NCBI GenBank assembly: GCA_026418275.1
Contig: JAOABQ010000050.1
Coordinates: 170,409-234,408 of the forward strand
From: Clostridia bacterium
Lineage (GTDB): Bacteria; Bacillota; Clostridia; Acetivibrionales; DSM-2933
Direction: 5' to 3'
DNA length: 64,000 nucleotides
Part shown: piece by piece, positions 20,901-28,330 of the stretch
Layout of the letters: each line of letters opens with the position of its first letter
Numbering within the stretch: position 1 is the first letter of the stretch
Translations under genes and position numbers: made by a program
The notes under the pieces: generated by a model
What the model was told of the DNA's origin: nothing
Database searches by the model: none
What the model saw: the letters and a program-made list of their open reading frames with translations, nothing else

Positions 20901-22073
20901 AATCCCAGTTACATAGATATACCCATTGGGATCAACAGCCACAGAATTACCGTAATCCGTGCCGCTTCCACCAAGATAAGTGGAAAATAACAGAATGTTT
21001 CCGGCAGAAATAAGCTTTGCCACAAAAGCATCTCCGCCACCACCGTGATTTCCCGACTGGCCAGGCAGAGGGGTTTGAATCGGAAAATTCGATGAGACTG
21101 TCATACCTGTGATGCAAGGGTTTCCACTGCTGTCGACAGCAATTCCTATTCCATAGTCATCCAATGATCCTCCAAGATAGGTAGAGTATATAAGGCTTCC
21201 TGAGGAATTGAACTTTGATATAAATACATCATAACCACCGGAGTTTGAACCTTGATAGGCTCCTTGCACAGGGAAACCGGTGGATTGGGTTCTTCCGGTT
21301 ATATAGAGATTTCCACTTGGGTCAGCAGCCATATCTTCAGCATAATCAATACCGGGGCCGCCCAGGTAGGTTGAAAATATCAATACCGGATCGATAATTA
21401 AGGGAAGATTGGGATCGTAGGCTTCTATGTCAAAGCTTAAGATATTGGTACTGTTTAAGTTGAAGCTTCCGGATACTGCCATCCTTTCACCGGTTACTGT
21501 TTGATAAATGTTTGGTTTATAAAGGGTAAACCTCTCTTCCTCAATATTTAAAAGCAGATTTCCATCTTCATCAATTTGTGCTTTGGAAATACCTTGAAGC
21601 TCAATATGAATTACGTCCGGGCTGGACCCTGGAAATACAATGAGGTCGTATTCCAGTTGATTTTGATTCCCATAGTAAATCAAATCAATGCCGGGATAAA
21701 GATTTGGTACTTTCACTTTACTGAATGTAGGAATGTCGGTATACCATTGATCCGGATTGTTTCCAATAAAGTAATTTGATTTTGAAGGAAGTTCCTCTTC
21801 AGGGATCATCTCCCGGTTAATTTCACATCCGGTAAATTCCAGCCCGAAAGCATAGGTCTTGAGTTCCGGAGGAGGTGTAAATAATGAAGACTCCGGCGGT
21901 TCATCACCGTTTTCCACAGGGACAGGCTTTTTTAATACCATGACAGCCTTGCTGGGCGATAAATATACTGTATAGCCCTTTCCCCTGGATAAAAAACATA
22001 TATCGGGACTTGTTTGACCGGTATTTTTTTCAAAGTAGAAAGGTGTATTGAAGTTTTGGTTTGCAATTTTCAT
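14919..22073 (-). CDS. Giant mosaic surface-type protein (SBBP, DUF11, cadherin-like, FG-GAP)
   Basis: 2384 residues from ATG 22073, which has AAGGAG 8 nt upstream; the ATG at 22091 has no such site. Order: SBBP-associated N-terminal domain (~1-230); about eight SBBP units with FSTYLGG and AVDxxGxxYITG (~230-680); ~50-residue propeller-like units with xxDKALIAF and AxVLxVSGTTIT (~690-1010); a DUF11-like domain with ITNTGPSMATGVTLVDTLP (~1010-1140); ten ~95-residue cadherin/tandem-95-like repeats, each with EDTPxSGxIEGTDPDGD, SHGT, NYxGTDSF and STVNI (~1147-2048); and six FG-GAP units (~2050-2384). The many D-x-D-x-D loops suggest calcium binding. A role in adhesion or a matrix is inferred. 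No signal peptide, LPxTG or dockerin is seen. Confidence 0.8.
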   Translation of the reverse strand: MKIANQNFNTPFYFEKNTGQTSPDICFLSRGKGYTVYLSPSKAVMVLKKPVPVENGDEPPESSLFTPPPELKTYAFGLEFTGCEINREMIPEEELPSKSNYFIGNNPDQWYTDIPTFSKVKVPNLYPGIDLIYYGNQNQLEYDLIVFPGSSPDVIHIELQGISKAQIDEDGNLLLNIEEERFTLYKPNIYQTVTGERMAVSGSFNLNSTNILSFDIEAYDPNLPLIIDPVLIFSTYLGGPGIDYAEDMAADPSGNLYITGRTQSTGFPVQGAYQGSNSGGYDVFISKFNSSGSLIYSTYLGGSLDDYGIGIAVDSSGNPCITGMTVSSNFPIQTPLPGQSGNHGGGGDAFVAKLISAGNILLFSTYLGGSGTDYGNSVAVDPNGYIYVTGITTSGNFPVANAFQASPGGSWDAFVIKINPAFMNIEYSSYLGGNGDDRGSYIAVDVNGYAYITGYTHSTNFPLLSPYQSSKTAQYANAYITKLTPSGALSFSTYFGGNYHDEGQGIAVDGTGIYLTGYTGSGNFPVLNAEQAGWRGGWDAFITKMNLSGNTLIFSTFLGGSGNDYGRKIDVNSSGAIYVTGETDSADFPVLYPLYSSKGGGFDAFAAKYNPSGRRVYSTYLGGSGDDYGTGICALSDDLCFVAGKTASNNFPTQTPFQNSFQSPQDAFITGILEQPANLSVQKTSNLIQPSTSQIFANSLVNFLASCQVGTEKVLVCYRDIFNSGFGTAVVLDTSGASITPGSPFVFYENDTSAISCCEVDTNKVLVCFRSAAGAGMALVLTISDSSMNASPPQSFATQNASFNAVCKLGTDKAMIVYSGSPAEFDGSALVLSVTGTTITVGEPLVFFDPANELASLCQLDTDKALIAFGDKSNLDLATAVVLNVSGTTITPGSPIVLASAAFSRLSLLCISTDKAMAVYSNALNSHYGTAVILNITGSSVSAAAPYVFEPRSINELTASSMGNNYVFVSYTNSQNLKTYATFLKALPNNSIASHFREVIDSSVGSYSASRANSNKALFAYPLGNEGRALTIPLPSGLNVGSFINFSIEITNTGPSMATGVTLVDTLPTGADLIWVIQSQGTWSRDGNVLTSKFYNLNPNTSVSVATFFRLNTGGANENTVHVSANERDPNPEDNTASMGIIINTFPNAPNINVSTNEDIPISGIITGSDEDGDMLTYEMYSPASHGTAFIDPNGNWTYTPDLNFHGTDSFKVAVSDGNGGSVMPTVNISVMEMNDFPSAPNYNAATIEDTPVSGIIEGTDPDGDILSYSPGTLPTHGTVNVDAAGSWSYTPTLNFSGTDSFTVEVNDGRGGTAISTVNITVISVNDFPTAPNYTVSTPEDIAIMGVIEGIDPDGDPLSYSLFSPASHGTANVQADGNWIYIPSQNYHGTDSFSVEVSDGHGGTVVSTVNITVLSVNDFPDVPNYLVTTSENIPISGMIEGTDPDGDILSYSLAGEPSHGTVQVQTDGRWTYTPLFYYYGTDSFTVLVSDGHGGAVTSTVNIIIQFVNDPPSAPNYHVSTPEDTPLSGIIEGTDPNGDILTYSLFQASSHGVADVQPDGNWTYSPAPNYSGTDSFTVLVADTNGAAVVSTVNISVASVNDVPNAPDYYLSTREDTPLAGIIEGTDPDEDPLIYTLQSSANHGTIDLTPDGNWTYSPVMNYNGPDMFRVRVSDPWGVFVISTVNIGVIPVNDFPDAPNYQVATLEDTPISGIIEGTDPDGDVLSYSLSASPSHGTSSVQSDGQWLYTPYLNFNGIDSFSVLVSDGHGGTVISTVNISVVPVNDFPDAPNYTVFTPEDTLLVGVIEGTDPEGDPLTYTLLDGVSHGANIVTSDGNWVYIPSPNYHGTDLFRVLVSDPQEGKVISTVNITIAAVNDFPDAPNYSLTTPEDTPISGKIEGTDPDGDPLIYTLAIPASHGTAAVDPDGNYTYTPQTNYFGMDFFRVSVSDNKGGTVTSTVSIAITPTNDFPDAPNYTVITQEDTPASGVIEGTDPDGDLLTYSLHSAPSHGTVTLTPKGSWTYAPALHYYGIDTFRVLVSDNKDGSVVSTVNLSIVREINKLEFIPTPIQTGYFPSYANQVLTGDINGDAKTDFIIWQAKTGTWAYASPEFNNLPPVITIGLSNWAKSSLWTPLTGDFNGDGKADITVWNSSTGDWQVALSDGTKWIPHIGRGDYHWLSPWAKGSYWVPLAGDFNGDGKDDILVWNRAYGDWQVALSSGSTFIPSIGRGNYHWLKPWGKGNLWTPLAGDFNGDGKTDIALWNTQTGGFQVALSDGTQFIPAANNGDPHWLKSWFTGTDWTPMVGDFNGDGKDDIAVWNSKTGNWQVALSDGTKFVPDPNGGNYIWLNHWAVSPAWAPKTGDFNKDGFSDIAVWNLVNGNWEVALTTEIE

Positions 22074-22570
22074 GGGAAAGACTCCTTCCATAAATCTTTA
22101 AGAAGTTTGATATCAGGAGTAATAGGTTATCTTCTTATATATTATGTTAAGGAGGCTGAAAAAGTTAAGGAATCATGTATGGGTTTTGAGGGGAGAGTTT
22201 TTTATGTAACCATCATTGGCAATAAGGGTGATTATTTTGAAAATCTGTTGTGGTATTTAGTGCCTCGTAACGTAATTACTTTCTAGGTATGCGAGGCACA
22301 AACAGATGAAGTGCATTTTTAGCACTTTGAAACTTAAAATTTGTTGTGTTAAAAAGCACTAGTTAAATTTAAAGAAAGTGAAAATGAAAATGTACTGCTT
22401 TTAAATCAATGGCTTAGTGGTTCTTTTCTTAACAATATAACAGAAACATTCTTTTAACTGCATGTTAATTACTTTATCTTCCTGGTTGTGATATAATTTC
22501 ATTGGTCGTATTGTGCATTTTTACGGAATAACAACATTAGCTGGAAAAATTTCAATTTTAAGGTGGAAAC
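22074..22570. other. Intergenic region with stem-loops
   Basis: 497 bp between the divergent giant gene and the serine hydrolase gene. No convincing coding frame. It holds a two-part stem: ATCTGTT/AACAGAT outside and GTGCCTCG (22260-22267)/CGAGGCAC (22292-22299) inside. Just beyond is AAGTGC (22309-22314)/GCACTT (22322-22327). AGTGC/GCACT motifs recur, suggesting a folded RNA or nested binding sites. Confidence 0.4.
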
Positions 22571-24139
22571 ATGATGTATAAAAGGATGAGGTCATTATCA
22601 AGGCTGTTCTTTGTATTGATTTTAGCAAGTTGCTTTTTTACCCTCGGCGGTTGTTCCAAAACAGAGTACCCGGATTCCAAGGGCTGGGAGGTTTCTACGC
22701 CTGAGGCTCAGGGAATGGATTCAGAAAAGCTTTCTCAAATGTTTAAGTTTGCCCGGGAATCTGGGAGCAGCATCCACAGTTTACTTATCATTAGAAAAGG
22801 CAAGCTTGTTACTGAGGCAAACTTTTTCCCTTATCAGAAAGACTTTAAACATATTCTTTATTCCTGCACAAAAAGTGTAACTTCGTCTCTTGTAGGTATT
22901 GCAGTTGACGAAGGTAAAATAAAAAATGAAGATGAAAAAGTTTTGGGTATTTTAAAAGATATCAAACCTGAAAATCTTGATGCGAAGAAAGAAAATATGT
23001 CGGTTAAACATCTGCTTACCATGTCTGCAGGCTTTAAATGGAATGAAGAGGGAAGCTACGGCAGCGAAACCGACTCTACTAACCAAATGCAGCATAGCAA
23101 AGATGCACTCAAATATGTTCTCGACTATCCTGTAACCCAGGAACCCGGTAAAGTGTTTTATTATAATACCGGTGCCTCCCATGTGCTTTCGGGCATTGTG
23201 AAAGCAGCAACAGGTATAAGTACCCAAGCTTACGCTAAGGAGAAGCTCTTTAAACCGCTAGGGATCGAAGATGTATATTGGCAGGCTGATTCTACCGGAT
23301 TAAGCTATGGTGGTTTTGGGCTGTTTTTAACTCCGGCAGACATGGCCAAATTCGGCTATTTGTACTTAAAAAAAGGTACTTGGGATGGTAAAAGGATCAT
23401 TTCGGAAAAATGGGTTGATGAGTCAACAAAAAAACAGATTGATACGTCGGGGAGCATCATAAGTAAAGACGGATATGGGTATCAGTGGTGGCAAAACAGT
23501 TTTGGAGGCTACTCGGCTAGAGGTTTTGGGGGCCAATTCATCTTTGTTTTGCCAAAACTCGATATGGTTGTTGTTCTGACGGGTTGTAATTCGGGAACCG
23601 ACTATTTAACACCTGAACACCTGGTTAAGGAATATATTATTCCGGCGGTAAAATCCACAAAGGCATTGGAACCCAATACAAAAGGCAATGAAGAACTTAA
23701 CAAAATCTTACATGAGATTTCGACTGCACCTATGCCAAAAGCCGTACCCGAGCTTCCTGAAACAGCCCGGAGAATATCGGGAAAAGTATTCGAAATGGAG
23801 GATTCCAGTGCTTTCTCAATTACTTTTAATGATAAGAACGTATGCCTCTTGACGTTGATCCAGGAGGGGAAAGAACATGTACTTCCTGTCGGATTGGACG
23901 ATGTATACCGTATTGCATCGCTAAATCAATTTGGTCCGCTTCCGGACAATAATAAAGAAGCTTTGAAAGGGTATTGGTCAGATTCAAAAACCTTTGTCAT
24001 GCATTCGAAAAATCTGGTTGGGGACGATGAACTGGAATATTACTATACATTTGAGAATGACAAAGCAGAAGTCTATGCTTCTTCAAAGCTTTATGGCAGC
24101 GGAATTTGGAAGATTAAAGGTAAATTGAAAAAACCATAA
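22571..24139 (+). CDS. Serine hydrolase lipoprotein, class C beta-lactamase fold
   Basis: 522 residues. It begins with a lipoprotein signal peptide, LGGC with Cys28 as the likely lipidated residue, so it is anchored outside the membrane. The catalytic S-x-x-K is in YSCTKSVTS, the Y-x-N is in FYYNTGAS, and GFGGQF takes the place of the KTG box. This is the layout of penicillin-binding-protein-like esterases and D-aminopeptidases (AmpC/EstB type). The C-terminal ~140 residues form an extra beta-rich domain as in some family members. It is monocistronic, ending at a strong terminator. Peptidase, esterase or beta-lactamase activity cannot be told apart from sequence. Confidence 0.85.
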   Translation: MMYKRMRSLSRLFFVLILASCFFTLGGCSKTEYPDSKGWEVSTPEAQGMDSEKLSQMFKFARESGSSIHSLLIIRKGKLVTEANFFPYQKDFKHILYSCTKSVTSSLVGIAVDEGKIKNEDEKVLGILKDIKPENLDAKKENMSVKHLLTMSAGFKWNEEGSYGSETDSTNQMQHSKDALKYVLDYPVTQEPGKVFYYNTGASHVLSGIVKAATGISTQAYAKEKLFKPLGIEDVYWQADSTGLSYGGFGLFLTPADMAKFGYLYLKKGTWDGKRIISEKWVDESTKKQIDTSGSIISKDGYGYQWWQNSFGGYSARGFGGQFIFVLPKLDMVVVLTGCNSGTDYLTPEHLVKEYIIPAVKSTKALEPNTKGNEELNKILHEISTAPMPKAVPELPETARRISGKVFEMEDSSAFSITFNDKNVCLLTLIQEGKEHVLPVGLDDVYRIASLNQFGPLPDNNKEALKGYWSDSKTFVMHSKNLVGDDELEYYYTFENDKAEVYASSKLYGSGIWKIKGKLKKP

Positions 24140-24233
24140 ATTTCGCAGTAGAGGAAAATATGGAGCGGCTAAGCTGGACGAAAAAAAGTATATTGCAGTG
24201 ATGAACAATTATTTGTATTTCTAAAGAAAGTAA

Positions 24234-24284
24234 AAATAGAGAATGAAGTCAAACTTTGTTATGACTTCATTCTCTATTTATTTA
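24234..24284 (+). terminator. rho-independent terminator
   Basis: An 18-bp perfect stem (AAATAGAGAATGAAGTCA and complement) with a 10-nt loop is followed by a T-rich tail. It ends the serine hydrolase transcript and may also serve converging motAB. Confidence 0.9.
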
Positions 24285-24348
24285 CATTAGGATGATAAAA
24301 ACGGTTTCGCTTCCTAAACTCTTTTGAAAGGGAATACCCATAAAAGGT

Positions 24349-25149
24349 TTAATGTGATTCGGAGGTCTCTTTCTTATCTGTTTGAGTCTCTTTCTTATCT
24401 GCTTGAGTTTCTTTCTTGTCTGTTTCATTAAGGGGATAATTTCGAATAATGAAAATCTCTACGCGCCTGTTTTTAGCCCTCCCAGCTTCTGTTGAATTAT
24501 CAAATTTAGGGGAGAACTCGCCGCTGCCCTGAACCAAAAATCTAGTTGGCGGAATTTTACCTTTATCAACTAAAAACTGCATCACATTGATGGCTCGCAT
24601 GGCGCTTAAATCCCAGTTGGAACGGAATTTGCTGTTTTTTATGGGAACATTGTCGGTATGCCCGACTACTTTGATTTTATTGTCAACACTAAAGAGTATT
24701 TTCGATAATATGTGAAATAAGCGAGAGACATCATCCCGTATAGCGGCATCTCCTGATGCAAAAAGCACACTGTCCTGCACAGCGATTTCAAGGCTATCCT
24801 TATTCAGTACAAGCTTTATTTCATTGGTATACCCTTCTTTTTGTATTTCTTCTTCCAACATTTTCTTTATCTCATTCATTTTTTTATCTTCAACCTCAGA
24901 AGCAGAAGATGATTTGTTGGGGACCAATTGAGGGCTGATACTTCTGTCGCTGCCTTCCATGACACCCTTTCCGCCGGAAAAAATAACATTAAACTGCTCG
25001 CTGATTTGCTGGAACTTTTCTTTGTCCACTTGACTCATTGCGAACATAACAATGAAAAGGGCTAGAAGAAGCGTAAGCATATCTGCATAAGGGATTAGCC
25101 ATGTCTCATCTACGTGTTCCTCGTGGTGGGTTTTTTTATGACTAGACAT
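24349..25149 (-). CDS. motB: Flagellar motor protein MotB
   Basis: 266 residues. One transmembrane helix follows the conserved PYADMLTLLLALFIVMFAMS; Asp23 is the proton-binding residue of the stator channel. Residues ~110-245 are an OmpA-like peptidoglycan-binding domain (VVGHTDNVPIKNS; NWDLSAMRA; GRAKNRRVEIFI). The protein anchors the MotA/MotB stator to the cell wall. It starts 15 bp after motA. The C-terminus carries three copies of a charged heptad-like unit (DKKETQx) not expected for the fold. Confidence 0.97.
   Translation of the reverse strand: MSSHKKTHHEEHVDETWLIPYADMLTLLLALFIVMFAMSQVDKEKFQQISEQFNVIFSGGKGVMEGSDRSISPQLVPNKSSSASEVEDKKMNEIKKMLEEEIQKEGYTNEIKLVLNKDSLEIAVQDSVLFASGDAAIRDDVSRLFHILSKILFSVDNKIKVVGHTDNVPIKNSKFRSNWDLSAMRAINVMQFLVDKGKIPPTRFLVQGSGEFSPKFDNSTEAGRAKNRRVEIFIIRNYPLNETDKKETQADKKETQTDKKETSESH
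24356..24425 (-). repeat. 21-bp tandem repeat in the 3' end of motB
   Basis: Three near-identical 21-bp copies encode DKKETQA, DKKETQT and DKKETSE. The reading frame is kept, so copy number could change without disrupting the gene. Confidence 0.7.
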
Positions 25150-25164
25150 CGGTAAAACACTCCT

Positions 25165-25956
25165 TTACTGTGGGTTTTCCTTCGCATTTTCCAAAAGTTT
25201 GCCTCTGTGCTTCGGTTCTACCAGACCGCTTAATTTCATTTTAATACTCTGCGGGTTTTCCCCAATTTGTATGGATAATACACCTTCGACGACCATCCGC
25301 ATTTTTGATAATTCTTCGTGAGATTTTCTTTTTAGCCTTGTTGCTACAGGGTGGCAAATTACGTAGCCTACAAAGATTCCATAAAGGGTCGCAACAAATG
25401 CTGCTGCAATCATGTGGCCCAGTTTTTCAACATCATTTAAATTACCGAGGGCCCCGATCAAGCCGATAACCGCACCCAACACACCCAGCGTTGGAGCGTA
25501 ACTGCCTGCGGACGTAAAAACAGTAGCACCGGCGCGATGCCGATCTTCCATTGCATCAATCTCATGGTTAAGTACCTCACGGATGCTTTCGCCTTCCAGA
25601 CCGTCAATTACCATGCTTAAACCTTTTTTTATAAACGGGTCTTCAATCGTTTGAATTTCTTGTTCCAATGACAATAGTCCATCCTTTCGAGCCTTTTGTG
25701 CCATGTCGACAAACTTCAAGACGAGGGTGGAAGGATCTTCGTTAGCCTTGTTTTTAAAAAGAACACCGATAATTTTGGGAATATTCAGAAACTCTTTTTG
25801 CGGAAAGGAATTCATTACAGCTGCCATTGTACCTACAAGAATAATAATTGCAGCGGCAGGATTCATTAATACTGCAACATTTGCACCCTTAACAATCATA
25901 CCTACAACAACAGAACAAAGACCTACAACAATACCGATAATAAGAAAAAAATCCAT
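25165..25956 (-). CDS. motA: Flagellar motor protein MotA
   Basis: 263 residues from ATG 25956, chosen because GAGGTG lies 5 nt upstream and the product then begins MDFFLIIGIVVG like other MotA proteins; an upstream ATG at 25980 lacks a site. Four transmembrane helices, with the conserved APTLGVLGAVIGL and FVATLYGIFVGY regions that form the proton channel with MotB. It forms an operon with motB. The rest of the flagellar genes are outside this window. Confidence 0.97.
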   Translation of the reverse strand: MDFFLIIGIVVGLCSVVVGMIVKGANVAVLMNPAAAIIILVGTMAAVMNSFPQKEFLNIPKIIGVLFKNKANEDPSTLVLKFVDMAQKARKDGLLSLEQEIQTIEDPFIKKGLSMVIDGLEGESIREVLNHEIDAMEDRHRAGATVFTSAGSYAPTLGVLGAVIGLIGALGNLNDVEKLGHMIAAAFVATLYGIFVGYVICHPVATRLKRKSHEELSKMRMVVEGVLSIQIGENPQSIKMKLSGLVEPKHRGKLLENAKENPQ

Positions 25957-26056
25957 ACTGACACCTCGCCGTTTATTCATATTGTATTACTAAATCAGGT
26001 TCCATATATAACGCAATAATCTTCTACAGTACTTTGCGGTATGGATTGGATTTTGC

Positions 26057-26085
26057 GTTGTATCGTTGAGAATAATGAAAGTCAA
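26057..26085 (-). promoter_or_regulatory. Possible sigma-A promoter for motAB
   Basis: On the minus strand, TTGACT (26080-26085) and TACAAC (26057-26062) are separated by 17 bp, about 100 bp upstream of motA. The -10 match is 4 of 6. A sigma-D-type site was looked for and not found. Confidence 0.3.
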
Positions 26086-26263
26086 TATATTTTTCGGATA
26101 AAATTCGATATTTCTTTATTGTTTTTGTGTATGCCTTATAAAATAAGAAAATTTTGCTTCCTTGGTGGGAGTAGATGTGTACTGGATGGCTAAATTTAAA
26201 TGGATATTAAAATCTTTTATCAATGCGGTTAGAATGGCTAAAAAGCTTTTATGTCTGGCGGGT

Positions 26264-26291
26264 AAAAAAAAACACCCAGTGTAGGTGTTTT
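26264..26291 (-). terminator. Terminator of the NHL-type lipoprotein gene
   Basis: Read on the minus strand, AAAACACC, a 7-nt loop and GGTGTT lead into nine T. It lies about 75 bp past the stop of the 26368-27372 gene. Confidence 0.8.
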
Positions 26292-26367
26292 AAGATAAGA
26301 GGATTAAATTTGTATAGGAGGTTGAAGGTTTAGTATTTTAAAATTTCTTTAAAAGCGGGTAGTAGGG

Positions 26368-27372
26368 CTAATTCCTTGCTGCAGCCCTTTCACCTATGTT
26401 GAATTTATAGACACCTTTACCATCAAATGTAGTAAAGTAAATACTTTCTTCATCAAATCCCTTTTTACCGATTGCGATCATATGATTTGTTCCAGACCCC
26501 AAACTTACTAATTCCGTGCTACCGCTAGGGGCAATTTTTAGAAGGAATGTACTGATATCCAGGGAGACATATATATTCCCTTTTTCGCCAAAGGCAAAGG
26601 AAATAGGTCCAGATTGAAGGCCTTCCTTCACAACAACCGGTTTTCCGGGGACACCCTTTGAATCTATAGGGTATTTAACAATTTTATTTGTATCAAAGTC
26701 ACCCACATAGAGGTTTTTATAATCAGGATCAAAAGCCGTGCTGAATGCGGAACTAAGAGGAATATCCCCCATACTGCCGTCAATGAAGACCGACTTCTTA
26801 AGTGAAGGAGTATACTTTAAAATCTTATTTCCGCTCGTTACATACATATTTCCTTCTTTATCAAGTGTTAGTCCACTGGCACCTACAAAGCCTTCAAAAT
26901 CTTCTCTCACAAGAGTTGTAACTTTACCCTCCGGTGTTATTTTGAGCAACCTGTCTTGGGCTGCGGCAATAATATTATTCTCTTTATCGATTTTCATATC
27001 CCAAATCAACGGACTTGGAAAGTGGTAATCCTGCCCTTTGGGAAGTGCTTTCAAGCTGCAGAAAACGGATGACTTTCCGTCAGGAGTAATTTTTAATAAT
27101 TCATCATTTTTACAAACAAACATGTTTCCATTATTGTCAAATAAAATACCTGCGCCAACGCTGCCGTCCATCTGAGTGAAAATCTCCGCACTGGCCTTTT
27201 TGGAATTGCTTTTGTCCGTTTCCGAAGGTGCACTAGTGTTTTTACTTGCTTCAATCGGTTTCGTTTCTGTCTGTGCATTGCCATTATCATTGGTTTGAGC
27301 TTTTTGACAAGCAATCAAACCGGAAAATAATAGTAATGTTACCAAAGGTATAAATACGCGTTTCAATTTCAT
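26368..27372 (-). CDS. NHL/SMP-30-like beta-propeller lipoprotein
   Basis: A type II signal peptide ends in GLIAC, so the protein is a surface-anchored lipoprotein. Then comes a Ser/Thr/Lys-rich linker, then ~270 residues of repeated units (NGNMFVCKNDELLKITPDGK; EGNMYVTSGNKILKYTP) typical of NHL or SMP-30/gluconolactonase propellers. Two starts are possible: ATG 27384 touches AAGGAG directly, while ATG 27372 lies 12 nt after it and is preferred. No catalytic residues can be assigned. It is monocistronic. Confidence 0.8.
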   Translation of the reverse strand: MKLKRVFIPLVTLLLFSGLIACQKAQTNDNGNAQTETKPIEASKNTSAPSETDKSNSKKASAEIFTQMDGSVGAGILFDNNGNMFVCKNDELLKITPDGKSSVFCSLKALPKGQDYHFPSPLIWDMKIDKENNIIAAAQDRLLKITPEGKVTTLVREDFEGFVGASGLTLDKEGNMYVTSGNKILKYTPSLKKSVFIDGSMGDIPLSSAFSTAFDPDYKNLYVGDFDTNKIVKYPIDSKGVPGKPVVVKEGLQSGPISFAFGEKGNIYVSLDISTFLLKIAPSGSTELVSLGSGTNHMIAIGKKGFDEESIYFTTFDGKGVYKFNIGERAAARN

Positions 27373-27759
27373 AAGTTTATTCATCTCCTTGTTTTGATAT
27401 GAATAATATACAAGCTTTTTCTCCGAACAAACAGTAGATTATTTTCGTATAAAAGGTGTCTTTTTTTCGGTTTTATGTAAAATTGTAAAGGAAGGAATAA
27501 GCTTTTTTTCAATTACAGCCATTAAATGTTTATATAGTAAAAAAACTATTATTCGAGTTCTCAATGAAGGTGATTGAGATAAGGATTTATTATAGAGAGA
27601 CTGTGTTGATGGCTGAAGGTTCATAGGATAATGGGGGGTGTTATGAACAAAATTAAGGTGATGGTTGTAGAAGGGGAAAAAGAAAATTAGTATAAGAAGC
27701 CTTTCCAAGACAGGGACAAAATGATAAAATAGAGAAAAAACTAAAAAGGTGATTATGAG
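27373..27759. other. Intergenic region without recognised features
   Basis: 387 bp of A/T-rich sequence between divergent genes. AAGGTG at 27745-27752 is the ribosome-binding site of the next gene. I saw no RNA gene and no persuasive reading frame. Confidence 0.4.
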
Positions 27760-28053
27760 ATGAGTGATAAAAGCTACGAACGGTGGAAAAAGTGGGAGAA
27801 AACCATAGAAAAAGGGAAGTTCAACTACTGCTTATGGTATGGTATGATCGGATGGGGGCTGCCTGTCGGCTTCATGTTGTCCTTGCTTGATTTTTACAGA
27901 ACGGGAGGCAACATGGACACTACTGCAATTATAGTATTTGTTGTAAAAATGATCGTATTTATGGCGGGTGGAATCGTTTATGGCCTTTTAACCTGGAAGA
28001 ATATCAATAAAGGCTATCAGAAATACGTTTTGGATCGGGAAAATAGAAATTAA
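27760..28053 (+). CDS. 97-residue two-helix membrane protein
   Basis: A charged N-terminus (SYERWKKWEKTIEKGKFNY) is followed by two transmembrane helices (about residues 26-46 and 54-78) and a short basic tail. ATG 27760 has AAGGTG upstream. Similar small proteins of unknown function are common in clostridia. It is followed by its own terminator. Confidence 0.75.
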   Translation: MSDKSYERWKKWEKTIEKGKFNYCLWYGMIGWGLPVGFMLSLLDFYRTGGNMDTTAIIVFVVKMIVFMAGGIVYGLLTWKNINKGYQKYVLDRENRN

Positions 28054-28100
28054 AATGGATAAATGTTACAATAAGCGTAAAAATGAGTGGTTATTATTAG

Positions 28101-28137
28101 AAGGGATCCGGCATGAAATATGCTTGGATCCTTTATT
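28101..28137 (+). terminator. Probable terminator
   Basis: AAGGGATCC and GGATCCTTT pair, and inside them GCAT pairs with ATGC, giving a long interrupted stem followed by TTTATT. Confidence 0.6.
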
Positions 28138-28330
28138 AACAGAACTTTTATGGAATTATAATTATTTTAGTAAAAATATAGAGGAATTTGTCTCTAAATG
28201 TAGAATATATAATAACATCATTAAATTCTGATTACAATTTTCTTTCATTCAATAAACTTCTTGCCGAAACGTCTTGAGTCATTTGATTTTACCTAAAGAA
28301 AATTTAGGGGTTTCCTTTCGGAGGATTTGT

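Larger units (their letters stand above)
25957..26367. other. Intergenic region upstream of motA
   Basis: 411 bp. It holds the possible motAB promoter, a 32-codon open frame at 26186-26284 that would make a strongly cationic peptide (weak evidence), and the terminator of the minus-strand NHL lipoprotein gene at 26264-26291. Confidence 0.4.

Noticed and set aside
22014..22286. 90-codon frame on the plus strand across the giant gene's start
   Set aside because: It overlaps the start and ribosome-binding site of the 14919-22073 gene in antisense, has no ribosome-binding site of its own and shows no protein-like pattern.
27439..27708. 89-codon minus-strand frame in the spacer before 27760
   Set aside because: No ribosome-binding site; low-complexity composition typical of chance frames in A/T-rich DNA.
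28264..28330. Cyclic-di-GMP riboswitch ahead of the HD-GYP gene
   Set aside because: Only a short hairpin (CCTAAA/TTTAGG) is present; the conserved riboswitch core and tetraloop/receptor were not found.
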